Shown here: positions 44,949 through 54,687 of the stretch, piece by piece | Position numbering within the stretch: position 1 is the stretch's first letter | Layout of the letters: every line of letters begins with the position of its first letter | From: DATCJA01 sp963814955 | GTDB taxonomy: Bacteria > Acidobacteriota > Vicinamibacteria > Vicinamibacterales > UBA2999 | Assembly (NCBI GenBank): GCA_963814955.1 | Contig: CAWFEX010000007.1 | Coordinates: forward strand, 62,001 to 126,000 | Direction of reading: 5' to 3' | DNA length: 64,000 bases | The notes under the pieces: generated by a model | What the model was told of the DNA's origin: nothing | Database searches by the model: none | Seen by the model: only the letters and a program-made list of their open reading frames with translations | Made by a program: the position numbers and the translations under genes

Positions 44949-46628
44949 TTACATGCCATTGTATTGAGGCCCCCCACCACCTTCGGGCGGCACCCACGTG
45001 ATTACCGCGTACGGGTCCATGATGTCGCACGTCTTGCAGTGCACGCAGTTCGAGGCGTTGATCTGCAGCCGCGGACCGGTCGTTTCCTGCACGATCTCGT
45101 AGACGTTTGCCGGACAAAAGCGAGTGCAGGGGTGACCGTACTCCTGACCGCAGATCGATCCGCACACTTCCGTATGAACCAGCAGATGCGACGGCTGGTC
45201 CTCGTCGTGGCTGGTGCCTGAGTAATGCACGTTGGTCAGCTTGTCGAACGTAAGACGCCGATCGACCGCCAACGCATCCCTCGATTCGGGCGACGTCGAA
45301 GCGCCCGCTGACGCATTTGCGGAAACGGACGCGCCGTAAAAGCGCTCGAGCGTCATCATGCGCGCATGGCCGGGGTGACCGTGCATCTCGCCCGGCCAGC
45401 GTCCCCTCGTCAACAGATTCACGCCTGCGAACGCAAGTCCCGCCAGCAGGCCGTATCCGAAGGCCTGATGCACGTTGCGCACGGGATACAGCTCCGCCTT
45501 GACCGCGCTCGCCTCGATTCGTTCCTGATATTGAGCGAGCCCTGCCGCGGATGTGTCACCCGACCGCACGGCATTGAACGCCGCCTCCGCTGCCAGCATC
45601 CCCGTCCGCATGGCGAGGTGAATACCTTTGAGCCGCATCGAATTGAGGAATCCGCCGGCATCGCCGGCGATGAGCGCGCCGTCCATGTGCACCCGGGGAA
45701 TCGTGTTCCAGCCACCTTCTGGAAGCGCCTTCGCTCCGTACCGGATCATCTGGCCGCCATCGAGCAGCTTCGTCACGAACGGATGCTTCTTGAACCGGTT
45801 GAACGCGAGGTGCGGATCGAACAACGGATCCTTGTAGTCGAGCCCCACGACGAATCCGACGGAAACGCGTCCTTCGGGCATCGCGTAGATGAAGCCGCCG
45901 CCGAACTCGTCGTGGCGGAGCGGATACCCCATCGAATGAATCACTGTGCCGGCGTCGATGCGATCGCGGGGAACCTCCCACAACTCCTTGATGCCGAGGG
46001 CGAACTGCTCTGGCTGCCGGCCGCGGCCAAGCTGGAAGCGTCGCAGAAGCTCTTTCGTCAGATTGCCGCGGACGCCGTCGCACAGAATGGTGACCTTTGC
46101 GCGAATGTCCACTCCCGGCTCGAAGGCGGTCTTTCGTTCGCCGTGCTTGCCAAGACCACGATCGCCCGTGCGCACGCCGACGACGCGGTCGCCCTCTGTG
46201 AGCACATCCTGACCGGCGAAACCGGCGAACATGTCCACGCCCTCGGCTTCGACCTGGGCGGCGAGCCACCCCACGAACGCGTTGAGGGAGATGATGAAGT
46301 TGCCATGGTTCCGCAGTGGAGGCGGGATGATCGGAAACGGCAGACTGCTCTTCTGTGTGAAGAAGTAGACACGATCGCGGCGCACCTCGGCGGCAAGAGG
46401 TGCGCCTTTCTGGAGAAAGTCGGGAATCAGCTCGCGCAGCGCCGACGGGTCCAGAACGGCGCCGGACAGAACATGCGCACCGGCGTCGCGCGCTTTTTCG
46501 AGCACCGCGATCGAAATGGGCTCACCGCCCTGCTGTTTCTGCAGTTGTGCGAGTCGAAGCGCCGCCGACAGGCCGGCGGGACCGCCGCCGACGATCAGGA
46601 CATCGACGTCGAGGGTGTCACGCTCCAT
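44949..46628 (-). CDS. Electron transfer flavoprotein-quinone oxidoreductase
   Basis: ETF-QO moves electrons from reduced ETF to the membrane quinone pool. The 559-residue protein opens with an FAD-binding motif (VDVLIVGGGPAGLSAALRLA), has the conserved GKHGERKTAFEPGVDIRAKVTILCDGVRGNL and AGDAGGFLNSMRLKGIHLAM, and ends in a 4Fe-4S domain (CGSICGQEYGHPCTRFCPANVYE then NCVHCKTCDIMDPY). It is transcribed after etfB-etfA on the same strand, so all three are likely co-regulated. In this organism the acceptor should be menaquinone. Confidence 0.94.
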   Translation of the reverse strand: MERDTLDVDVLIVGGGPAGLSAALRLAQLQKQQGGEPISIAVLEKARDAGAHVLSGAVLDPSALRELIPDFLQKGAPLAAEVRRDRVYFFTQKSSLPFPIIPPPLRNHGNFIISLNAFVGWLAAQVEAEGVDMFAGFAGQDVLTEGDRVVGVRTGDRGLGKHGERKTAFEPGVDIRAKVTILCDGVRGNLTKELLRRFQLGRGRQPEQFALGIKELWEVPRDRIDAGTVIHSMGYPLRHDEFGGGFIYAMPEGRVSVGFVVGLDYKDPLFDPHLAFNRFKKHPFVTKLLDGGQMIRYGAKALPEGGWNTIPRVHMDGALIAGDAGGFLNSMRLKGIHLAMRTGMLAAEAAFNAVRSGDTSAAGLAQYQERIEASAVKAELYPVRNVHQAFGYGLLAGLAFAGVNLLTRGRWPGEMHGHPGHARMMTLERFYGASVSANASAGASTSPESRDALAVDRRLTFDKLTNVHYSGTSHDEDQPSHLLVHTEVCGSICGQEYGHPCTRFCPANVYEIVQETTGPRLQINASNCVHCKTCDIMDPYAVITWVPPEGGGGPQYNGM

Positions 46629-46636
46629 AGCCGATC

Positions 46637-46711
46637 AACCACGAAGGCACGAAGATCACCAACTGTACCTAATTCTATTGTGAGGTTCGTGAGCTTCGTG
46701 GCGTCCGTGGT
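46637..46711. repeat. AACCACGAAG-type inverted repeat between etfA and ETF-QO
   Basis: Left arm AACCACGAAGGCACGAAGAT (46637-46656) and right arm ending CTTCGTGGCGTCCGTGGTT (about 46693-46711) pair imperfectly. Same family as 44859 and 59100. Confidence 0.6.
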
Positions 46712-46718
46712 TTCGTCG

Positions 46719-47686
46719 TTACCTCTGGAGCTCCGCGACGATGGCGGGCACGATCTCGAACAGATCGCCGACAATGCCGTAGTCGGCCACCTCGAAGATG
46801 GGTGCGTCGCGGTCCTTGTTGATGGCCACGATCGTCCGCGATCCCTTCATGCCGACGAGATGCTGAATCGCGCCTGAAATCCCGATCGCCACATACAGCT
46901 TGGGCGCGACCGTCTGACCCGAGCTTCCGATCTGACGTTCCATCGGAAGCCATCCGCTGTCGCAGATGGGTCGTGACGCGGCCAGCTCGGCGCCGAGCGC
47001 GGCTGCAAGCGCCTCTGCAACCGGGAGCTGCTCCTTCGACTTGATGCCACGTCCGACGGCGACAATGCGCGCCGCCTGACTCAGGTCGACCGCGCGCTGC
47101 GCCTCCTGGAAAGGCGCCTCGGGCACCTGGCGAATCGCCGCGCGATCGATCGTGACCGCCAGGGCGCTCACCGCCGACGGGCTCGAACCTTTCCGCACCT
47201 GGTCGGCGCGGAAGGCACCGATCTGAAACGTCACGAAACAGGGATCGCCTCCCGCCGGACGAACTTCGGCGGCGAGTTTTCCCTGGAACATGGGTCGAAG
47301 AAACGTCGGGGCATCAGCCGTTCCGGCAACGGCTGTGACGTCGGTCACGAGCGGCTTGTTGAGACGGGCGGCAAGCGCCGGCACGAAATCGCGTGCCTGG
47401 TACGTGTGCGGCACAACGACGAACCTGGGCGACAGCGCCGCGACAGCGCCCACCAATGCCATCACGTAACCGTCGGGGGTGTAGTGTTCGAGCGCCGGAT
47501 CGTCAATGGTGACGACGTCGCCGACCCCGGCCGCCGCAAGCTCCTGAACGGCGCCGCCAGCGGGACCAGGTATGACGATTTTGAGCGGAAGCGCGCCCAG
47601 CCGCTCCGACAGCAGCTGCGCGGCCGCGACCGTTTCCCATGTGGCGCGGTTGAGCGCGCCCTGTCGATGCTCCGCGACGACGAGAA

Positions 47687-47690
<4 letters not shown>
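46719..47690 (-). CDS. etfA: Electron transfer flavoprotein subunit alpha
   Basis: EtfA holds FAD and accepts electrons from acyl-CoA and other dehydrogenases. The 323-residue protein starts at GTG 47690, overlapping the etfB stop. The C-terminal FAD domain shows RIVAVGRGIKSKEQLPVAEALAAALGAELAASRPICDSGW, IGSSGQTVAPKLYVAIGISGAIQHLVGM, and SRTIVAINKDRDAPIFEVADYGIVGDLFEIVP, textbook signatures. Confidence 0.95.
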
Positions 47691-48448
<758 letters not shown>

Positions 48449-48458
48449 GGGCGAGTTC

Positions 48459-48570
48459 GGGCCGACCTGAAGGTCGGCCCCTACATTGAGAGGCCGGCGA
48501 CGACACGTGTCGGGGCCGACCTTGAGAGGCCGGCAACGACGCCTGTAGGGGCCGACCTTCAGGTCGGCCC
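48459..48570. repeat. Pair of REP-like palindromes (GGGCCGACCT stem), inverted orientation
   Basis: The first unit has stem GGGCCGACCT / AGGTCGGCCC with CTAC at 48481-48484. The second has GTAG at 48545-48548 followed by GGGCCGACCT TC AGGTCGGCCC. GTAG boxes face each other across a 60-base spacer that contains partial copies. Located between fabF and etfB. Confidence 0.7.
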
Positions 48571-48575
48571 GGCGC

Positions 48576-49817
48576 CTATCCCTCATATCTCCTGAACAGC
48601 AATGCGGCGTTGGTCCCGCCGAACCCGAAGGAGTTCGACAGCGCATGCCGGATCGCCATCCGCCGGCTGGTGTGGGGCACGTAGTCGAGATCGCACTCCT
48701 CATCAGGATGATCCAGGTTGATCGTCGGCGGCACCGCCTGGTGGTGGACGGCCAGCGCGGCAATGCCGGCCTCGAGCCCGCCTGCCGCGCCCAGCAGATG
48801 ACCGGTCATCGATTTGGTGGACGAAACCGCAAGCTTCCACGCCTGCTCGCCGAAGCATCGCTTGATGGCGAGCGTCTCGAGCCGATCGTTATGGGGAGTC
48901 GACGTGCCGTGGGCGTTGATGTAATCGACGTCCTCCGGACGCACTCCCGCATTCTTCAGCGCAAGACCCATCACGCGAACGGCTCCATCTCCGTCCTCGG
49001 AGGGCGCCGTGATGTGGAACGCGTCGGCCGTCATGCCGTAGCCGACCAGCTCCGCATAAATCGGCGCGCTGCGGCGCCGGGCCTGTTCGAGCTCTTCGAG
49101 GATGAGAATGCCGGCCCCTTCGCCGATGATGAAGCCGTCGCGATCGCGGTCGAAGGGTCGGCTGGCGCGGTGCGGCTCGTCGTTGCGCGTTGACAAGGCG
49201 CGAAGCGCCCCGAAGCCACCCACGCCCATCGGCGTGATCGCCGCCTCGGAGCCGCCGGCGATCATCGCATCCGCGTCGCCGCGGCGGATGATCTCGAACG
49301 CGTCGCCGATGGCGTGCGCCGACGCTGAACACGCCGTGCACGTCGCCGAGTTCGGGCCCTTGGCGCCGAAGCGGATCGACACCTGCCCCGCGGCGAGATT
49401 GATGATGGCCGATGGAATGAAGAACGGTGAGATTTTCCGCGGTCCCCCTTCGAGCAGCGCGCGGTGCTCGCGCTCGATGGTGGTGAACCCGCCGATGCCC
49501 GAGGCGATGAAGACCCCGATGCGCGGCGCGTTCTCCGGCGTGACGCACAGCTTCGAGTCATCCATCGCGAACTGGGACGCCGCAATCGCGTACTGGATGA
49601 AGACGTCCATCTTCTTGACGTCTTTCTTCTCGATGAACTGCAGCGCGTCGAACCCGAGGATCTCCGCCGCAATCTGAGTGGCGAAACCGGTGGCGTCGAA
49701 CTTCGAGATTCGCCGCACGCCGCTCGTTCCCGCCAGCAGCGCATCCCAGTTTGCGCTGGTACCGATCCCGAGCGACGACACCAGGCCGATGCCCGTGATA
49801 ACGACCCGCCTGCTCAA
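48576..49817 (-). CDS. fabF: FabF, 3-oxoacyl-ACP synthase II
   Basis: FabF elongates acyl-ACP by condensation with malonyl-ACP. The 413 residues show the thiolase-fold catalytic Cys in ATCTACSASAHAIGDAF (near 163), the His residues in NAHGTSTPHND (near 302) and TKSMTGHLLGAAGG (near 337), and the C-terminal SNSFGFGGTNAALLF. Start is TTG 49817, six bases after the acpP stop on the minus strand. The last gene of the fatty-acid cluster. Confidence 0.96.
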   Translation of the reverse strand: MSRRVVITGIGLVSSLGIGTSANWDALLAGTSGVRRISKFDATGFATQIAAEILGFDALQFIEKKDVKKMDVFIQYAIAASQFAMDDSKLCVTPENAPRIGVFIASGIGGFTTIEREHRALLEGGPRKISPFFIPSAIINLAAGQVSIRFGAKGPNSATCTACSASAHAIGDAFEIIRRGDADAMIAGGSEAAITPMGVGGFGALRALSTRNDEPHRASRPFDRDRDGFIIGEGAGILILEELEQARRRSAPIYAELVGYGMTADAFHITAPSEDGDGAVRVMGLALKNAGVRPEDVDYINAHGTSTPHNDRLETLAIKRCFGEQAWKLAVSSTKSMTGHLLGAAGGLEAGIAALAVHHQAVPPTINLDHPDEECDLDYVPHTSRRMAIRHALSNSFGFGGTNAALLFRRYEG

Positions 49818-49823
49818 ACCTGG

Positions 49824-50066
49824 TTACTTCTTTCCTTTGGCGTGGGCGTCGATATACTCGATCGCTTCCTTCACGCGGGTAATCTTCTCGGCGTCCTCGT
49901 CGGGAATCTCGATCCCGAACTCCTCTTCGAACGCCATGACGAGCTCCACCGTGTCCAGCGAGTCGGCGCCGAGATCGTCGACAAACGACGCGTCCGCGGT
50001 GACCTCCTCCTCATCGACGCCAAGCTGTTCCACGATGATGCTCTTCACCTTGTCTGAAACGGCCAT
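49824..50066 (-). CDS. acpP: Acyl carrier protein
   Basis: AcpP carries the growing acyl chain on phosphopantetheine. The 80-residue, acidic protein has the attachment serine in GADSLDTVELVMAFEEEF. ATG 50066 follows GGAGGAG; a GTG one codon upstream is possible but less well placed. It lies between fabG and fabF. Confidence 0.96.
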   Translation of the reverse strand: MAVSDKVKSIIVEQLGVDEEEVTADASFVDDLGADSLDTVELVMAFEEEFGIEIPDEDAEKITRVKEAIEYIDAHAKGKK

Positions 50067-50079
50067 CACTCCTCCAGTC

Positions 50080-50175
50080 GGTAGTCGCCAGTCGGTAGTT
50101 GGTAGCTGGTAGCTGGTAGTTGGCAGTCGGTCGCTCGAACCGGGCGTCCGCTACCAGCTACCGACTACCGGCTAG
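50080..50175. repeat. Inverted array of 7-nt units (GGTAGTC/GGTAGCT type) between fabG and acpP
   Basis: Eight consecutive 7-base units (GGTAGTC, GCCAGTC, GGTAGTT, GGTAGCT, GGTAGCT, GGTAGTT, GGCAGTC, GGTCGCT) fill 50080-50135. The opposite arm at 50150-50175 reads CTACCAGCTACCGACTACC and pairs with them. The array ends five bases before the fabG stop. Confidence 0.75.
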
Positions 50176-50179
50176 TAGC

Positions 50180-50921
50180 TCACATGTACATGCCGCCGTT
50201 TACGGCGAGTACTTGCCCTGTAATATACGACGCCTCATCCGAGACGAGAAAGCAGACCGCGGACGCAACGTCGGTGGTGGTGCCCAGGCGTCCGAGCGGA
50301 ATCTGCGCGGCCCAGTCGCCCTGGGCTCTGATCGGCAATCGCCCGGATCATATCGGTGTCGATCAGCCCGGGCGCAACGATATTCACGGTAATGTTCCGC
50401 GACGCCACCTCTCGCGCGAGCGCCTTTGTGAACCCGATCAGACCGGCTTTCGACGCCGCGTAGTTCGCCTGTCCGGCATTGCCCGCCTGACCGACGACCG
50501 AGCTGACGCTGACGATGCGGCCGCGCCGCTGCCTGACCATGGGCTTGAGCACCGCCTGCGCGCAGACGAAGGCGGCTGTCAGGTTCGTCGCGATTACCTG
50601 ATCCCAGTCTTCGCGCTTCATCCGGAGAAGGAGTTGATCCCGGGTGATGCCCGCGTTGTTGACGAGAATGTCGATGCGTCCGTGGCGTTCGACCGTCGCC
50701 GCGATCATCGCCTCGATGGCGGCGGCGTCGGTGACGTCCACCGAGGCGACGTCGGCCTTGCCGCCTTTCTCGTGGATCGCCGTGACCGTCTCACACGCGT
50801 GGTCGCCCCGTGCGGCCGCCACCACGTGCGCGCCTCGCGCCGCAAGAAGCGCCGCGATCTCACGGCCAATGCCGCGCGACGCACCGGTGACGATCGCCAC
50901 TCTATCCGACAGATCGAACAT
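50180..50921 (-). CDS. fabG: FabG, 3-oxoacyl-ACP reductase (apparent frameshift)
   Basis: FabG reduces 3-oxoacyl-ACP with NADPH. From ATG 50921: cofactor motif VTGASRGIGREIA, NNAG motif ILVNNAGITRDQL, catalytic Ser in IVSVSSVVGQAGN and YAASKAGLIGFTKALA (YxxxK). After AIADQS an extra C in the run at about 50333 shifts the frame. Removing it restores QGDWAAQIPLGRLGTTTDV and the standard ending ITGQVLAVNGGMYM, giving 246 residues. The start overlaps the fabD stop by 20 bases. Confidence 0.92.
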
Positions 50922-51852
50922 GGAGTATGGATTCGAGGTCCTCGGGTGCGGCAAAGGCGAACACCTGCGCCTGCCTGTGAACCTTCTTGACGAGGCCGCC
51001 AAGCACACGCCCCGGCCCCACCTCAACATACGTGGTGACGCCCGCGGACGCAAGATGATTGGACGATCCCCTCCCACAGCACCGGAGCCGACACCTGACG
51101 AACCAGCGCGTCGATCGCGGCAGGACCATCCTGCCGCGGCCGGGCATCGACGTTGGCGACGATCGGCACTTGCGGATCACCAACCGCGAGCGCCCGCAGC
51201 TCGGGCTCGAGACGTTGCTCGGCCGGCTTCATCAGCGCGCAATGGAACGGTGCACTGACCGGCAGCGGCACTGCCCTTTTCGCGCCGAGCGCCTTCGCGC
51301 GTTCGGACGCACGCTGCACAGCAGCGGCTGCGCCGGAAATCACAACCTGGTCGGGGCTGTTGATGTTGGCCGGGCTGACGACTTCCCCCTGCGCGGCCTC
51401 GTCGCAGGCGCGTTTCACGGCGCCGGGATCGAGACCGAGAATGGCGGCCATCGCTCCGTGACCAACTGGCACGGCTTCCTGCATGTATCGACCCCGCCGG
51501 CGGACAATCTGTACCGCATCGTTGAAGCGAAGCACGCCGGAAACGACGTTTGCTGGTACTCGCCAAGGCTGTGTCCCGCGACCACGTCCGGTGCGATGCC
51601 ATGCGACGCCAGCACACGGGCCGCGGCCACACTCACAGTGAGGATTGCCGGCTGCGTATGTTCGGTGAGCATGAGCTGGTCGTCCGGCCCTTCGAAACAC
51701 AGCGAGCTCAACCGCGGGGACCCGGCGACGCCCGCGGCAAAAGCGGCGTCCGCTTCGTCGAAGACAGCACGCGCTTCCGGAAACGACTCCGCCAGCGCTT
51801 TACCCATTCCAACTTTCTGCGATCCCTGGCCCGGAAAGATGAAGGCAATCAT
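50902..51852 (-). CDS. fabD: FabD, malonyl-CoA:ACP transacylase (frameshifted)
   Basis: FabD loads malonate onto ACP. ATG 51852 starts MIAFIFPGQGSQKVGMGKAL, and the nucleophile elbow reads VAGHSLGEY. The middle (LRFNDAVQIVRRRGRYMQEA, ANINSPDQVVISGAAAAV, PVSAPFHCALMKPA with catalytic His) is in a second frame from about 51560. The end (LASAGVTTYVEVGPGRVLGGLVKK) returns to the first frame near 51062. The two shifts compensate; total length matches a 316-residue FabD. The gene overlaps plsX by four bases upstream. Confidence 0.9.
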
Positions 51853-52862
51853 CGAGGGCTCGACGTGGATACGGCGGCGATTTGCTGTTCGACGCGCTGG
51901 AGGAAGTCGCTCGTCGCAAACCGAGACGTGGTGGCAATCGCGTTCCGCACTGCCTTCGCCGACGACCGCCCGTGGCCGACGAACGTCAGCCCGGAAACAC
52001 CGAGCAATGGGGCAGCGCCATATTCCGAATAGTCGACACGACGAAGGAACCGCCGGAACGCGCGCCGTGAAAGGAGATACCCCACATGGCTCGAAAACGT
52101 CCCCCTGAGCTCGTCCCCGAGCAGTGATCCGACGGTCTCCATCAGTCCCTCGCTGGTCTTCAGCACGACGTTGCCGGTAAAACCGTCGCACACGATCACG
52201 TCGGCAACCCCGCTGTAAATTTCGCGCCCCTCCACGTTGCCGATGAAATTCACTGGAGCCGCTTTCAGAAGCCTGTGCGCCTCCCGAGTCAGCTCGTTTC
52301 CCTTGTTCTCCTCTTCGCCGATTGAGAGCAGGCCAACGCGGGGCCGTTCCACGCCGAGTGCCACGCACGCGTAAACGCTGCCCATGACTCCGAATTGAAG
52401 GAGATGCTGCGGCCGACATTCGACGTTGGCGCCGGCATCCAGCAGCACGGCGGGTGTGCCGCGCGTGGGCACCGTCGTCGCAAGCGCGGGGCGATCGACG
52501 CCGGCGATCGGTCCGAACGCCGCGTGGGCCGCCATGACCGTGGCGCCGGTGTGACCAGCACTGAACAGGGCTGCCGCTTCCCCTCGTGCGACCAGCTCTG
52601 CGGCCACCCGAATGGAGGCACGCGGCTTCCGGCGGAGGACGGACGTCGGTGCGTCGCTCATCTCGATGACATCCGGCGCGTCCACCACCTCGATTCCCAG
52701 GCCCCGCCAGTCAGCGTGCGCAGCCAACTCCGCCTCGACGGCGGCCGAGCGACCGACCAGCACCAGCTGTACGGACAGGTGCCGGGCCGCGGACACCGCG
52801 CCTTCGACAACAGCCGAAGGCGCATGATCGCCACCCATCGCATCTACTGCGATGCGGACCAT
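51849..52862 (-). CDS. plsX: PlsX, phosphate acyltransferase
   Basis: PlsX makes acyl-phosphate from acyl-ACP for phospholipid synthesis. The 337 residues start at ATG 52862 (MVRIAVDAMGGDHAP, the family hallmark). They continue with DAPTSVLRRKPRASIRVA, ALFSAGHTGATVMAAH, VLLDAGANVECRPQHLLQFG, LLSIGEEENKGNELTREAH and DVIVCDGFTGNVVLKTSEG. The order rpmF-plsX-fabD-fabG-acpP-fabF is the classical fatty-acid cluster. Confidence 0.96.
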   Translation of the reverse strand: MVRIAVDAMGGDHAPSAVVEGAVSAARHLSVQLVLVGRSAAVEAELAAHADWRGLGIEVVDAPDVIEMSDAPTSVLRRKPRASIRVAAELVARGEAAALFSAGHTGATVMAAHAAFGPIAGVDRPALATTVPTRGTPAVLLDAGANVECRPQHLLQFGVMGSVYACVALGVERPRVGLLSIGEEENKGNELTREAHRLLKAAPVNFIGNVEGREIYSGVADVIVCDGFTGNVVLKTSEGLMETVGSLLGDELRGTFSSHVGYLLSRRAFRRFLRRVDYSEYGAAPLLGVSGLTFVGHGRSSAKAVRNAIATTSRFATSDFLQRVEQQIAAVSTSSPR

Positions 52863-52891
52863 AGGGAACTGCGATTCGAATGATGAAAGGA

Positions 52892-53074
52892 CTACTCTTC
52901 GTCCACCGGCCGGACCGGACGCTGCCGGTAGTAGCCGCAGTGCGGGCACACGCGATGAGGCGCCTTCGGCTCATGGCACTGCGGACAAAGGCCTGTCGCG
53001 GGCGACCGCAGCGCATCGTGAGTGCGGCGCTTGGCCGTTCGTGTTTTGGAGTGTCGGCGTTTTGGATTAGGCAT
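52892..53074 (-). CDS. rpmF: Ribosomal protein L32
   Basis: The 60-residue basic protein has the L32 start MPNPKRRHSKTRTAKRRTHDAL and a four-Cys zinc ribbon (CPQCHEPKAPHRVCPHCG). L32 with all zinc cysteines is the C+ form. It lies between DUF177 and plsX, as in most bacteria. Confidence 0.97.
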   Translation of the reverse strand: MPNPKRRHSKTRTAKRRTHDALRSPATGLCPQCHEPKAPHRVCPHCGYYRQRPVRPVDEE

Positions 53075-53089
53075 TTTCTCTTCGCTGAT

Positions 53090-53617
53090 TCATGACTCGC
53101 GGATCTTGCCGAGTTCTTTGAGCGCCGCGAGCCGGGGGTCATCCCACACCGGTGCGCAGCCGCAAGAACTGGTGTTCAAGTTGGTACCGCATTGCGAGCA
53201 GAGCCCGCGACAGTCCTCACGGCACAGCGGTTTCATCGGCAGAGCCAGATAGAACTGCTCGCGCATCAACTCGTCCAGGTCGATCTGATTGTCGCGGTAA
53301 AAACTGGTTCCGAAGTCCTCGTCCTCCATCTCGTGCTCGGTTTCGGCAGAGACGGCAGACGCTGGTAGATACAGCAGGTCGAATGGAGCCGACAGCGGGA
53401 AGCGGTATGGCTCGAGACACCGGCTGCATGTCAGTTCGAGCTCGGTATCGACATTGCCCACGAGCCGGAACTTGTCCTTGTCCTTGTGGATATCGAAGGC
53501 GAGGTGGACGGGCGCGACAATCCGGTATGTGTCGCCCTCGTCTCCAACTTCCTGAGCGGGAAAGGTGCGCTCGAACCGGTCCAGCGGCTGGCGATAGCGC
53601 GTCAGATCGAGCTGCAT
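53090..53617 (-). CDS. YceD/DUF177 family protein
   Basis: DUF177 (YceD) is almost always beside rpmF and is linked to 23S rRNA or ribosome metabolism. The 175-residue protein from ATG 53617 has the conserved core ELTCSRCLEPYRFPLSAPFDLLY, an acidic stretch around FGTSFYRDNQIDLDELMREQFYLALPMKPLC, and a C-terminal Cys cluster (CREDCRGLCSQCGTNLN). A perfect -10 box lies ten bases upstream, so it likely opens the fatty-acid operon. Confidence 0.88.
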   Translation of the reverse strand: MQLDLTRYRQPLDRFERTFPAQEVGDEGDTYRIVAPVHLAFDIHKDKDKFRLVGNVDTELELTCSRCLEPYRFPLSAPFDLLYLPASAVSAETEHEMEDEDFGTSFYRDNQIDLDELMREQFYLALPMKPLCREDCRGLCSQCGTNLNTSSCGCAPVWDDPRLAALKELGKIRES

Positions 53618-53627
53618 TAAACCGCTG

Positions 53628-53633
53628 ATTATA
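53628..53633 (-). promoter_or_regulatory. -10 box (TATAAT on the minus strand) for the DUF177-rpmF-plsX-fab operon
   Basis: TATAAT on the minus strand ends 10 bases before ATG 53617 and lies within the 3' end of dgt (stop 53629-53631). This places the operon promoter inside the upstream gene, with an almost leaderless transcript. Confidence 0.5.
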
Positions 53634-54687
53634 ACTGATTCCATGAGATAGGCCCGACCCACGGCTTTGGAATGAAGAGCCGTTCGTAGAGCGCCACCGC
53701 GAACCGATCGGTCATGCCCGCAAGAAAATCCTTCGCGGCAACGTCGACCCCGTCCTTGTCGATGATCTGTCGATCGAGAAATTCGTCTGGGCGATCCCGG
53801 ACCTTTTCCCACAGGCCGCTCAGGATGCCGTGGGCTTTCTTGAACTCGACGGTCGCCATGTTGTTTTCGTAGACCGTTTCAAACAGGAAGCGGCGCATGG
53901 CCAGGGTCGCGTCCAGAACGGTGCCGCTCATCCGAATCTCGCTCAGACCGCTGCTCTGTGTCTCGGTCACGACGTCCTTGACCATCTTCGCAATGCGCGC
54001 TGATGAGGTGGCGCCAAGCGTCTCCACCTGCTCGTGCGGCAGATCCGACGGCTTCAGCATGCCCGCTCTCACGGCATCGTCGATATCGTGGTTCACGTAT
54101 GCAATGAGATCGGCGACCCGCATGATCTGACCTTCGAGCGTTTTCGCCCGTTTGGCAGGGTCAACCCCTACCGGCGCGCCTTCCTTGCCCTTCGAGTGGT
54201 GCGCGATCCCGTCGCGCACCTCCCATGTGAGGTTGAGGCCGCGACCGTCGTTTTCCAGCACGTCGACAATGCGAAGACTCTGCTCGTAGTGATTGAAGCC
54301 GCCTGGAATCAGGCCGTCGAGTACGCGCTCGCCCGTGTGGCCAAACGGCGTGTGGCCGAGGTCGTGACCGAGGGCGATCGCTTCGGTCAGCTCCTCATGG
54401 AGCTGCAGCACCTTGGCGATTGTCCGCGCAATCTGTGACACCTCGAGTGTGTGCGTCAGCCGCGTCCGATAGTGGTCGCCAGCCGGCGCAAAGAACACCT
54501 GAGTCTTGTGCTTCAGCCGCCGGAACGCTTTGCTGTGGATGATGCGATCGCGATCGTGCTGAAAAGCCGGGCGAACGTCGTCCTCAGGCTCCGGTCTGAG
54601 GCGGCCGCGGGAGTCAGCGCTCTTGGCGGCCTGGGGCGCCAGCCTTTCACGTTCCCGCTGCTCCAGTCCTTCACGGATGCTCGACAA
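53629..54687 (-). CDS. dgt: dGTP triphosphohydrolase-like protein (HD domain)
   Basis: Dgt enzymes split dNTPs into nucleoside and triphosphate. From TTG 54687 the 352-residue protein shows FQHDRDRIIHSKAFRRLKHKTQVF, the first HD ligand in RTRLTHTLEVSQIARTIA, the HD pair in LGHDLGHTPFGHTGE, and the final Asp in VADLIAYVNHDIDDA. The TTG overlaps the deoB stop; another TTG lies at 54702, so the exact start is open. It belongs to the shorter dNTPase subfamily (about 350 residues) rather than E. coli Dgt. Confidence 0.87.
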   Translation of the reverse strand: MSSIREGLEQRERERLAPQAAKSADSRGRLRPEPEDDVRPAFQHDRDRIIHSKAFRRLKHKTQVFFAPAGDHYRTRLTHTLEVSQIARTIAKVLQLHEELTEAIALGHDLGHTPFGHTGERVLDGLIPGGFNHYEQSLRIVDVLENDGRGLNLTWEVRDGIAHHSKGKEGAPVGVDPAKRAKTLEGQIMRVADLIAYVNHDIDDAVRAGMLKPSDLPHEQVETLGATSSARIAKMVKDVVTETQSSGLSEIRMSGTVLDATLAMRRFLFETVYENNMATVEFKKAHGILSGLWEKVRDRPDEFLDRQIIDKDGVDVAAKDFLAGMTDRFAVALYERLFIPKPWVGPISWNQL

